DNA from: Tillus elongatus
Lineage: Eukaryota; Arthropoda; Insecta; Coleoptera; Cleridae
Direction of reading: 5' to 3'
NCBI GenBank assembly: GCA_964006375.1
Contig: OZ023266.1
Span: 161,006,575 to 161,070,574 of the forward strand
Length of the DNA stretch: 64,000 nucleotides
Under the pieces are notes generated by a model that was not told where the DNA came from, ran no database searches, and saw nothing but the letters and a program-made list of their open reading frames with translations. How positions within the stretch are numbered: position 1 is the first letter of the stretch; each line of letters opens with the position of its first letter. Below are positions 1-10,643 of the stretch, in pieces. Made by a program: the position numbers and the translations under genes.

Positions 1-1000
1 TAACGCACTTGCTGCGTCCAGAATTTCTTTTCTTACAAACATGCATTATATTTTTAAGCAAAATGCAAAAATGCAATAACATAAGGCGTGCTCGATTTAA
101 AAAAACAAAATTTGTATGACCAACCGGTATGGGCCAGCCTGTGATTGTAGAAATATTTTTTAAGATGTAACTCAAGACACCATATAATTAATGTATACAA
201 TTTTTTGTCGTATCTTGTATAATAACGGATATATTGAGCTTTATTGATTTTTTACGAAAATTCGACAACAATTATATACCATTAAACGATAAACTCTATA
301 GCTAACACTACTGCGAAATCATTAGAGAGAGGGTCTATTTGAAATGAATTTTCTGGAAATATTTTAGTAAAATAAAGGACAATGACAGTTGCAGCTGAAA
401 GTTAAGGACTTAAACACACTTCTTGCGACATTTTTTCTATATAGCTCGTATTTGCTTTCGGTTCTTTGCCAAAAAGTTGCGAATTTTGAAGTTAAATCGC
501 GACGTTTTACGTTTTAATTTTAAGAGGAAAAGTTATCAAAGTTTCAAAGTATTTTTTCTGTCATTTCCTGACCTTTTTGCGCCAAAAAACTTGTCTTTGT
601 CTGTACCGTACAATAGACTTTGTTATGTACACACTCTGATGCTTTAGCAGTAGTTTTAGTTATAGAGTTTATGGTTTAATTGTCTATAATTTTTAGCAAA
701 TTTTCGTAGAATAAATTCGGTGAGGAGACCTTTTGAATTTTAAAACGATTATTTCAAATGAGCGCGAACTAGGTCCACTAGGACACATATCCGGGGTTAG
801 TTTCCGTTTTTATCTGTTTAAAGCTCAAGATCACTGTTACTATACAAGATACGAGAAACAATTGTATACGTTAATTATAGGGTATCTTGAGCTGCATCTT
901 ATAAAAATTATTTCCACAATCACAGGTTGCCCATAAGTCGTTGGCGATACAAATTTTCTTTTTTTTTAATCAAACACTCCTTATATTATTGCATTTTTAC
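1..1000. repeat. Family X repeat, inverted (foldback-like) arrangement
   Basis: Non-coding. The segment at about 100-330 is repeated in inverse orientation at about 640-930; shared words include the stretch around GTATACAATT/AATTGTATAC and CAATCACAGG. The same sequence recurs at 6.1-6.5 kb and 26.3-26.75 kb. The first bases (TAACGCACTTGCTGCGTCC) are the terminal motif of this family, seen again near 2.54, 6.54, 6.95, 20.7, 21.25, 26.81, 27.07, 35.47 and 45.08 kb. Short open frames here are not supported as genes. Confidence 0.6.
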
Positions 1001-1068
1001 TTACTTGTGTTCGAGTTATTTCAATTGTTTCACAACTTTCCACGCAAGAAAACTACCAGTGCCTAGAA

Positions 1069-1956
1069 ATGAAGAAAGAAATAATGCCCTTACAGGTTTC
1101 AAACGAAAATCCTCCGCAATCTGTTCGGTTTTATGGTGAACAAATTGACGTTCCAAAAAGTACAGTACACCGTGTATTAAAACAAAGTCATTACCATCCA
1201 TGCAAACCTACAATCGCACAAGGCTTAAGTGTTGACGATTACCCTAAGCGACTTCAATTCTGCAGATGGTATCAAGGAGAATGTCAGCAAGATGAAATTT
1301 TTCATTTGAAAATAATATGGACTGATGAATCCAGATTGACAAATTATGGTATTATTGGGCAAATGAAAATCCCCATCTAAAGGAAGAAAGACGATTGCAA
1401 GACAGATTTGATATTAATATTTGGTGCGGCTTATTAGATAAAAAACTGTTATTTTTATTTGTAGATTAGACAGAAATTTTAAACATTTTCAGGTAACTTC
1501 ATTATTTGTCCATTCTTTTTTGAAAATAATTTAACTGGGGAAAGGTATCTTAATCTATTGAGAAATGATATCTTGCCAACAATTAGAAGAGTTCATAATA
1601 ATTTAGACGAGATTTGGTACCAACAAGACGGTTGTCGAGCTCACAATGTTAGGATCGTAAAAGAATTTTTGTACCCAAGTTTTAATAATCGTGTCATTTG
1701 TAACAATGGGCCGGTTCATTGGTGTGCACGAAGTCCTGATATAACACCCATGGATTTTTATTTTTTGGGTACTCTGAAGAATGATGTGTATAAATTGGAT
1801 CCACCACAAAATATCAATGATTTACGAAACAGAATCACGGAAACTATAAATCACATTAACCAAAACACCCTCACCAGAGTTTGCAGGCATGTTTCAAAAA
1901 GGTGTATAAAGTGCATTGAACAAAACGGTGGCCATATTGAACAATTTTCTATTTAG
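1069..1956 (+). pseudogene. Tc1/mariner-type transposase, decayed (M1)
   Basis: This is a broken DDE transposase. The first part (1069-1380) holds helix-turn-helix-like sequence and the first catalytic aspartate in WTDES. It then changes frame and continues through FFFENNLTGERYLNLLRN (about 1515-1563) into 1558-1956, with the second aspartate in QQDGCRAHN and the third in SPDITPMDFY. The last two are separated by 41 residues, as in DD41D-type elements. All three acidic residues survive, but at least two frameshifts make it non-functional. Terminal repeats could not be placed. It would have excised and inserted the element at TA sites. A related fragment lies at 37.6 kb. Confidence 0.75.
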
Positions 1957-2530
1957 TGTATTTTCAAGTTTCTATTTTATTATTTGTTGAGTTCCATTTC
2001 TAATTGTGTTGTCTTGTGGAGTATAAGTTTCTATTTGTTATTGCCGGATTTCGTTATTTAACTGTTTGACATAATATTACCTAGCATTATTACCTAATTA
2101 AGTATTGTGAATTGAATCACAATATTCTTTTATCGTGAATCATTACTGAAAATTATGTTAAAAGTAGAAGTCTATTGTTAGACTCCATGGCCTACTGCTT
2201 TTTGAACAGTTTTTTTTTGTCATTTGTTTTCTGGTATTGGATGTCATAGCCTACTATCCTCAAAACGGTTTTTCTCAAAATATGCAGTTTAATTACAAGA
2301 CTTCTCGAGCATGTTGTACATCATTGGAAACCTCTTTTCACAGACTATCACTTGAGCAAAAAATCCAATATGGCTGCCATAATAAAACAAATGTTGATAC
2401 CTGTAGCTCAAAAACAAATGACAATCCAAAGTTGAGAATTGCACAAAAAGATTACTCTGTAAAAAGTGTCCTGATAATGTGCAAGTCTTAGACATGTCAG
2501 ATCAACGCCTACTTAGATACTGAAGAAAAA
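1957..2530. other. No gene recognised
   Basis: AT-rich sequence downstream of the mariner relic. One 84-codon frame (2237-2491) has no recognisable domain and looks like chance. Confidence 0.5.
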
Positions 2531-2988
2531 AACTCGGGACGCAGCAAGTGCGTTATGGTAGTGAATTTTTATTAAATGCCTCAAATTTAAATAACTCAAT
2601 TTTCTATAAACTTAGAGAGTTTAATTTCAATACGTAGTAAGGTTTTTCCTAAGGCAAGATATCCACAAAATTTCATTAAAATAACTTTGTAATTTTCGGA
2701 GAAAAAAAACTTTTTCGAAAGAAAATTTAAAATTTGAATAACTCAATTTTCTCTAAACTTAGAAAGTTGAATTTTGGTACGTAGTAAGGTTGAGGCAACA
2801 TATATAGTAAATTTCATTGAAACAGCTTTGTTACTTTCGGAGAAAAAAAATTTTTTCGAAAGAAAACTCAAAATTTTTCCGGAAAACCCCGTCTGATTTT
2901 TCTGGATAACGAACTCATCCAAGCCATTAATAAAAGACAGGCACTTGCCAAGTTTCATCGAAATCGGTTAATTATTTTTTGAGTTATC
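2531..2988. repeat. Family X copy leading into (AT)n
   Basis: Begins with the terminal motif GGACGCAGCAAGTGCGTTAT. It runs through a region with repeated CTCAATTTTCT and CCGGAAAACCCCGTC segments and ends TTTTTGAGTTATC directly at the AT array. The copy at 3.81-4.09 kb has the same order. Confidence 0.7.
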
Positions 2989-3083
<95 letters not shown>

Positions 3084-3085
3084 CA

Positions 3086-3153
<68 letters not shown>
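2989..3153. repeat. (AT)n microsatellite
   Basis: About 165 bp of AT dinucleotides with a few ACAT and GTAT interruptions in the middle. Frames encoding only Ile-Tyr are artefacts of this array. Confidence 0.97.
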
Positions 3154-3156
<3 letters not shown>

Positions 3157-3809
3157 ATATAAAAATTAAACCTATTTACAAATGAACTTTAATAAGATAT
3201 TATGCTGTGACAATACCTCTCTCAAGCACCCTAAAATATAATCAAAATGTGCACAGTTATATATGTTTTATTTCTTTTTCCCTTGTCTTAATACACTAGA
3301 TATTTTATGACAATCGATTTAATTTACTTATTTGATTTCATAAATAGTCGGTTAATAGTGACTTGGAATGAAGTAGACACCACATCTTCAAACATATTAA
3401 GAGAATATGAGTAAATCAACAGCAACTGGGAATGAATTCGGTCAGTCGCCCAGCCACGTGGTTAAAAAACACTGTTTGTATGAGTGGTTACAACTCTAGC
3501 TCTAAATAAAAGGACTGTAACAGCGGCAGAAGCAGAAGTCAATGGAAGGTGTGTGTATTCGGAAAGAAAGTATTGACTATTAATAACAACAATTGACTAA
3601 AAACGCTGCGAGTTGTAAGGCAAAAATAATTATACTACAGAGGTGATAAATGATAATAAATTACAATAGGGTTATATATAATCGTAAATGCTTCCAATGA
3701 TTAACAATCAGTGAATTCAGTATTATTGACATTTCTCGGAAACTTACAAATGAATTTCATGAGTCAATAAGAAAAGCATTGACTAACCAACAGCAACCAC
3801 ATACTTATG
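3154..3809. other. No gene recognised
   Basis: AT-rich, without a convincing frame, RNA or repeat that I can identify. Confidence 0.5.
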
Positions 3810-4376
<567 letters not shown>

Positions 4377-5080
4377 TCTCTCTATTAGTGAATTTTTTTA
4401 ATAAAAATTCACTAAAAAGAAATCGACAAATTTTGGTTTTTCAAAATAACTCGAAAACGATAAGAGGCAGGGCAAAATCCGAGTCACATTTGGAACGAGC
4501 ATGAAATTCTACAAAACATTGCTGATTTAACCGTCTGCCTATCTCTAATAATAACGGAGATAGCAATAGATTCCCATCCAGTTTGGGACAGACTGTATAT
4601 TTAGATTTTTTTCGTTAGCCTTACACAATCGTTTTTCAACCTTGACCCTAATCTCGATGGACCCCTTTAGAGTTTACCCTGTCTTTATGACGTCGGGTAT
4701 GCGTGGGTAGGTGAGATTGGTGTATCAAAAAGGAATCAATGCATTGAAATTGATGTATCTCGTGTTACTATGTGTTTGATATTGACAGAAGGGAGAATAT
4801 TGGGTAGGAGTAGATAGACAAATGCCCTGGAGGTCCTCATGATATCGACCATCGACCTGTAGGGCGTACGATTTGCGTCTCTAATGGAACGACCTAACAT
4901 TCCCAAACCCCTGGATTGAACCTATTATAATGCTAATGTACGCTCATTTTGCATGTCGTCGAGCATTGATTAAGATAATAATAATATATAATATACGTTT
5001 TTTTGTAGGAATGTTTCTTGTTGAACATTGTATAAAAAATACTTTTGAGTAAGTATTTACTCATGAATATTTTATAAAAT
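4377..5080. other. No gene recognised
   Basis: Begins with the TAGTGAAT...ATTCACTA palindrome typical of family X ends. The rest shows no coding or RNA signal that I can support. Confidence 0.45.
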
Positions 5081-5082
5081 AC

Positions 5083-5275
5083 GGGACGCAGTGCATTATA
5101 GTAGTGAATTTTAATAAGATTTGTACACTATTAGTACAGTATATTAGCAAACTTTCATTAAGAAAAATTCGCTAATAGAGAGGTCAAGATGAAAAGCTTT
5201 TGAAAAAATTTCTTCAGTTGAGCGCAAATTTGGGTCGCTAGAACCCAAAACCAAGTTCCTTCAAATTTTTATATG

Positions 5276-5371
<96 letters not shown>
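5083..5371. repeat. Family X end plus (AT)n
   Basis: Starts with a degenerate terminal motif (GGGACGCAGTGCATTATAG). It then has AGCGCAAATTTGGGTCGCTA and a word that matches, in inverse orientation, the sequence flanking the AT array at 23.5 kb. The AT array is 5279-5371. Confidence 0.65.
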
Positions 5372-5374
<3 letters not shown>

Positions 5375-5788
5375 TCACAACTGCCATTTATATTTAGAAG
5401 ATAAATCATCTTATAATCTTGAATTATCACGAAAATATAACATCAAATTTGTTGGAATATCGATTTCAAAATTCATCACTACTTATCTTGAAAGAGCTAG
5501 TACGCACCTGCATAATGCATATGAATCAAAGGATGTATTAAGTAGACTTGACATTATCTTGTAGCCATTCCATAATAAAACATTTAAATATCCCGCCAAC
5601 GCATTACAAGTCACTGATGGTCAGTGTCGACTTTAACTACATATACCAGACTGAACGCTTCGTTGTTCGTGTTGTACGAAAGGAGAGACGGTTAGCACTC
5701 CCCTAGACAAGGATGGTATAATACATATGGTTAAGTCAGCACGCTTAACCGCAATTTTTTTGTTTAATTCGCTAATGAGGAGATCTGT

Positions 5789-5791
<3 letters not shown>
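5372..5791. other. No gene recognised
   Basis: About 420 bp between two AT arrays with no recognisable feature. Confidence 0.45.

Positions 5792-5879
<88 letters not shown>
5792..5879. repeat. (AT)n microsatellite
   Basis: About 88 bp of pure AT. Confidence 0.97.
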
Positions 5880-5880
<1 letters not shown>

Positions 5881-6525
5881 GACCGATAACTCAAAAAATA
5901 ATAGACCGATCTTGATCAAATTTGGTGAGTACCTTCCTTTTGCAAATGGCTTGGACAAGTTCGTTAGCCAGGAAAATCGAACCAGGTTTCCACGGAAATT
6001 GTTGTGTTTTCTTTCTAAAAAAATTATATCTCCAGAAATAACAAAGTGAGGGCAACCAAATTTGGTACGCGTATTTGTATTATAAAGAGTGAATCATGTA
6101 CCAAAATTTACGTCTCTAAGTTTAAGGACAAAAACGTTACAGGCAGCTAAAGAAACACATTTTGCAATTTTCCTCAAAACGTCAAACTCGCAATTTAAAA
6201 CGTCAAAATTGTCAATGTTTAAACAAAGAACGTGAAACAAATACGGATGGTGAAAAGAAAATGTTGCAAGAAGAGTGTTCTGCGAACCCTTAAGTTTCAG
6301 GTTCAACCGTCATTGCCCTTCACTTTACTAAAATATTTACAGAAAATTCATTTCAAATAGACCCTTTCTCTGATGCTTTGGCTGTCGGTTAGGTAAGTTG
6401 ATGCTTTCGCTGTAGGTTTAGTGAAGTTTATGGTTTAACGGTCTATAATTTTTAGCTAATTTTTGTAGAACAAATTCGTTACTGCATTTTAGCATTTTTT
6501 TATCGAAATATGATGCATGTTTGTA
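5880..6525. repeat. Family X core copy (post-(AT)n orientation)
   Basis: Starts CGATAACTCAAAAAATAAT at the AT array and continues through GACAAGTTCGTTAGCCAGG, AAATTTGGTACGCGTATTTG and TTCATTTCAAATAGACCC. The order parallels 25.94-26.5 kb, and the sequence is the inverse complement of 22.92-23.40 kb. Confidence 0.75.
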
Positions 6526-6529
6526 AGAA

Positions 6530-6990
6530 AAAAATTTGGACGCAGTAAGTGCGTTTTGGTAGCGAATTTTCATTAAATCCTTCAAATTTCAATAACTGAA
6601 TTTGCTATTAACGTAAGTTTTGTTGGTTAGGAAACCAACATTTAACTTTATTTTCGGAAAATTTTTGTATGAACGCAGCAAGGGCGTTTTGGTTGCGAAT
6701 TTTCATTAAATGTTTCAAATTTCAATAACCCAATTTGCTATTAACCTAAGGTTCATTGGCTAGGAGACTAGTTTTCTCGGAAAAATTTAGAGTTTATTTT
6801 CGGAAAATTTGTGTACATTTTCAAATAATTATTTTGATAAAATATGGTACATTTTTTCTACTATATAGGTTATGCCGGTAACCAGATTGATGCCTGCTCG
6901 CATTAGAGCGATATATTTGTAATTAAAAACATTTTAATGAAAATTCGCTTCCATAACCCACTTGCTGTGTCCAGACTTTTTGTTACTGAA
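6530..6990. repeat. Short TIR-bounded family X derivative
   Basis: About 460 bp with inverted ends: GGACGCAGTAAGTGCGTTTT on the left, CCATAACCCACTTGCTGTGT on the right. The left motif is repeated internally near 6674. A related copy is at 26.79-27.11 kb. Non-coding and MITE-like. Confidence 0.6.
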
Positions 6991-7840
6991 TTTGTACAAT
7001 TTCGGAGTTCATTAAATAACTTGAATATTTAGTAACTTCTGAAAAAATGACCTGCACCATTATATATACATATACGATCTAAATAAGGTATGTGCAGAGA
7101 ACCGGGAGGAATTGAATTTTTTGTTTGCGAAAACGGCATAAAAAGTCTCAAAACATATAGAACACTTGATTTGGGAACAAAAACTTTTTTGCCTGTCGGC
7201 CGGTACGTCTGTTTGTTGGTAAGCGCAATAACTTTAGAACGAATTGAGATATCATCTTCAAATTTACATACAACTTTAAATACAGTTAGCACCCGACAAC
7301 GGATTGTTTTTTGGAGAAACATAGCTTTGGGGGGAGGGGAGGGGGGTGAAAGTCAACGCATGTCAAACGCTAATATATCGTTTCAGAAGTTTAATACGTA
7401 TATTTTCTTTGTGGTCAAGTCATGGACCCGAAATTATTAAAGCTCTTCAGTCTTGCAATCGCTCATTATTTGCGAATTTGGTGAATTTGCAGATTATCTC
7501 ACAGTTTTAGATAAAACGACTACTGATGGATAAAGTTTGAGGTCTTACATGCAGGCTGACGCTATTCTTGCCTTTTGTTATCTTGGCTTTCCGGAGTTAT
7601 TGACAATTAAAGTTCCTTGCACAATACACACTTTCTTAACAATTTCCTAGTACGTTCCTGTACCGTGACACCCCTTCCCCTCCTAAATATTATATTCGAC
7701 ATAAAGTTCACATTGACTGTGGGAATCGCCGGAATATTCTAGACACATGGACCATTGGCCTCAACTGCCAGTTTCAGTTTATGACGTCGCTTTCGGTGCG
7801 CCGCTAGTACGCGTATTACGCGTTTAAACGGTTTCTTATA
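6991..7840. other. Unassigned; contains a dispersed segment
   Basis: The stretch at about 7325-7440 (ATATCGTTTC, TTTCTTTGTGG, GTCATGGACCC) is also present at about 33.48-33.63 kb, so it is part of an unidentified repeat. The 116-codon frame at 7090-7440 lies across it and has no domain. Confidence 0.5.
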
Positions 7841-8228
7841 CAGGCTGGCGCATTGAAAACGAAACAGACCGATTTGCGTCCAGAGAATATTTTTTTTTTA
7901 AGAAACGCTGAAACATGTCAATTTTAATATTGAGGGGGACATGTTTTGACATAAAACTCAAGTTTGTCACATTAACCCCTTAAGGGTGGTGATAACAACC
8001 CTTATATTTTAAATAGGGAACATGGGTCAAGTGTTACATCATTTTAAAGCCCTTTCTTTTCTGAATTCAGCACACTAATTTTTTTGGAAGTTTTATCAAC
8101 TGGATTAAAAATTATTCACAGTTGGAGTTACAAAAACATATTTCATTCATTGTGATAAGAAATGCACCAATTAGTCAATTTTCGTTAAAAAAACTAAAAA
8201 ACCAAACCAAACGTTAAAAAATGTTTAT

Positions 8229-9304
8229 TTAGTTAAGTAAGTGTTCAAATTGTTGACCACCAGCTTCCATACAAAAGTACAAATTTTGTTCAAAACGAGC
8301 TCTGACATTCTGGAGCATTTGTGAAGTTATTAGACGGCATTCTTTAACAATGCGTCGTCGTAATTCTTACAGACTCCGGCTCTGTTGCGTAAATGCTACT
8401 CTTTAAATGGCCCTATAGAAAGAAGTCTAAAGAAGTTAAATCCGGTGATCTAGGGGGCCACTCAATAGCACCTCTACGCCTAATCCATTGCTCTGGAAAC
8501 TCTCTGTTCAAAAACTCCCTAACACGTTGTGAAAAATGCGGATGAGCTTCAACTTGTTGAAACAGTAATTGATTTTTTTGATAGCGATAATCATTTTCAA
8601 CAATGTCAATTAGTAGAAGGTAAACGATATCTTTTAGTAACTCCAAATACGTTTCGCCATTCAAATTGCCATCAAGCAAAATTGGTCCGATTAAACGGTC
8701 TCCAAAAATGCCAGTCCAGACATTCAATTTCTGTGGAGTTTGAGTGTGGACGTCGTGAAAAATTTTTGGGTTATTATCTGCCCAATAACGACAATTATGA
8801 CGATTGACTGTAGCGTTTAATAAAAACGTACACTCGTCTGAAAAACAGATATTGAACAGAAAAATCCCGTTATCAGCTATTCGTGCAGTCATAACTTCAC
8901 AAAACTCCAGCCACCGATCAAAAACATCTTTATTCAGTTGTTGTACAAGATGAATTTTATACGGGTGAAATTTATGATGCTTCAATATTCGCTGAATAGT
9001 TCTTTTGATGTTTGAAACAGTGGCCAATTTTTTCGTGCTCAAAGTTGGGTCTACAGCAATTTGTCCTAAAACTTCAATCTCAGTAGTCTCATTTCTAACC
9101 GGAAATTCACGTTCAGGATCCCGTTTTTTGTTGCTACTGAACCACTTAATCGAAACTTTGCAACTAACCCCAAAATGTATTTTCTGTTCGCACATGTCTG
9201 TTCGGATGTCGTTCATTAAACAAATTTGCGGTACGGTTGGCACAGTCATCGTTTTTGAAAAAAAGAGTAATTATTTCAACTCTTTCTTCTACAGAATACA
9301 CCAT
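8229..9304 (-). pseudogene. Transposase of M2 (DD41D-like), inactive
   Basis: The start is chosen at 9304, where MVYSVEERVEIITLFF begins; a frameshift follows within about 20 codons and the main frame runs 9249-8413. The DNA-binding region is helix-turn-helix (KLATVSNIKR). The first catalytic Asp is in FSDEC and the third in SPDLTSLDFF. The second is lost: the family's QQDGAPPHF reads QQVEAHPHF here. Stops appear after residue 278 of the main frame. The frame would end near 8229 by alignment with copy 2. Confidence 0.8.
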
Positions 9305-9368
9305 TGTGAAATTAATTTCCGGTAGTATTATCAAATATCAAAACGACCGATAAACTGAAATAATAAAC

Positions 9369-9476
9369 CGCATTTCTCTCATTCCGATAAGAAATGTTCT
9401 GGTAGTCATTTTTTTGTTTACAAACCAACAAAACATTGACTATCAGCATATTTCTTATCGGAATGAGTGAAATGCG
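9369..9476. repeat. Imperfect 40-bp hairpin upstream of M2 transposase
   Basis: Arms 9369-9408 and 9437-9476 are inverse complements at about 36 of 40 positions, with a 28-nt loop. The shared core is TTTCTTATCGGAATGAG. The hairpin is present at the same place in copy 2 (31666-31773). Confidence 0.75.
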
Positions 9477-9554
9477 TTTTTGCATCTTCAACTGTGAATA
9501 ATTTTTAAACAAGTTGATAAAGAGCTTTCAATTGTTGTAACACTCGACCCAGCG

Positions 9555-10365
9555 TGGGACGGGGGCAGGTGTTTACTCGGAAGGACCGAGGGTAAGTCAT
9601 AGTATTTCCCTCGGAGCCCATGCAACGGTGTTTCAGGCCGAGATGTACGCCATCCTGCACTGTGTGCGGGAGAACAAGAGGAGGGGCTACACCAACAAGC
9701 GGATCCTCATAGCCACAGACAGCCAGGCAGCCCTTAAGGCACTAAGTAGCCCACGGGTAAATTCCTGGCTGGTGAGTGAGTGCCGAGACGAGACGAGCGA
9801 CCTGGCTGGGCAGAATGAGGTGACCCTCATCTGGGTGCCGGGTCACTCGGGGGTTAAAGGCAATGAAGAAGCTGACAGTCTCGCGAAGAGAGGGTCAGCA
9901 GAACCATTTATGGGACCAGAACCGGCTCTGGGCGTGTCAAAGAGCACTGCCAGGGGAGCCATTAAGTCCTGGGTCAGAAACCAACACAAGGTGTACTGGG
10001 CGGACTGTCCAGGGCTCAGACATGGGAAGTCAATAATTGACGGACCCAGTTCAAAGAGAGCTGTGGAGCTGCTAAACCTTAGCAGAGGACAGCTCAGAAA
10101 CACAACAGGGCTCTTGACGGGACACATGGCCGTCAAGAAACACCTGCATAAAATGGGGCGGTTCGAAGGGGACCTCGCATGCAGACTCTGCGGCGAGGGG
10201 GAGGAATCAGCCCAGCACATCTTGTGTGAGTGTATAGCTCTGGACCGGAAAAGACAACTGATCTACGGTCACTCTAGACCGGAGACAGAGCAATATAAAA
10301 CTTCACCCTACCAATCGCTGTGCAGACTAGTTCAAGGCACAGTGATCTTGGAATGGGTGGAGTAA
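9555..10365 (+). CDS. RNase H domain and C-terminus of LINE ORF2 (partial)
   Basis: Open from the truncation point to TAA at 10365. RNase H motifs in order: GTGAGVYSEG; FQAEMYAI with the conserved Glu; TDSQAAL with the Asp; HSGVKGNEEAD with His and Asp. The first catalytic Asp lies before the truncation. After RNase H comes the [18 protein letters not shown] zinc-knuckle-like segment common at the ends of LOA and R1 proteins. In an intact element the domain would degrade RNA of the RNA-DNA hybrid. It has no promoter here and is a passenger in the mariner. The first Met in the frame is at 9628. Confidence 0.85.
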
Positions 10366-10450
10366 GACTAAGGGTATGCACAATCAACCAAGGGTTGCGG
10401 TGCTATCGGGGCGGCAAGGCCGCGGACGAGCCCTGAGGGAACAAAAAAAA
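10366..10450 (+). repeat. LINE 3' tail (family also found alone at 38.0 and 40.8 kb)
   Basis: GTATGCACAATCAACC, then GCTATCGGGGCGGCAAGG, then CGGACGAGCCCTGAGGGA and an A-rich end. The same tail forms two independent 76-79 bp insertions. Confidence 0.85.
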
Positions 10451-10643
10451 ACACTCGACCCATGTTCCCTATTTAAAATATAAGGGTTGTTATCACCACC
10501 CTTAAGGGGTTGATGTGACAAAGTTGAGTTTTATGTGAAAACATGTCCCGCTCAATATTAAAATTGTCGTGTTTCAGCGTTTCTTAAAAAATATTTCTCT
10601 GGACGCAAATCGGTCTGTTTCGTTTTCAATGCGTCACCCTATA

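Larger units (their letters stand above)
9552..10450 (+). mobile_element. 5'-truncated LINE (LOA/I-group, RNase H end) inserted in M2
   Basis: The segment carries the RNase H frame and 3' tail of a non-LTR element and ends in A(8-9). It is bounded by direct repeats ACACTCGACCCA at 9540-9551 and 10451-10462, a 12-bp target duplication. The sequence before and after rejoins as mariner sequence (compare about 8010-8040 inverted). It is therefore younger than the M2 insertion. Confidence 0.85.
7841..10641 (-). mobile_element. Tc1/mariner-like element M2, copy 1, with long TIRs
   Basis: Inverted ends of roughly 180 bp (about 7841-8040 and 10453-10641) are flanked by TA (7839-7840 and 10642-10643), the target duplication of this superfamily. 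The outer bases read CAGGCTGGCGCATTG on the left; the inverse of the right end reads AGGGTGACGCATTG. The transposase is on the minus strand. A LINE fragment (9552-10450) is nested in it, so the original element was about 1.9 kb. A second copy is at 30.14-31.82 kb. Confidence 0.85.

Noticed and set aside
423..647. 74-codon frame as a gene
   Set aside because: Lies in family X repeat sequence, with no domain.
7090..7440. 116-codon frame as a gene
   Set aside because: No domain; part of the frame lies in a dispersed repeat shared with 33.5 kb.
9843..10220. 125-codon minus-strand frame
   Set aside because: Shadow of the RNase H frame on the other strand.
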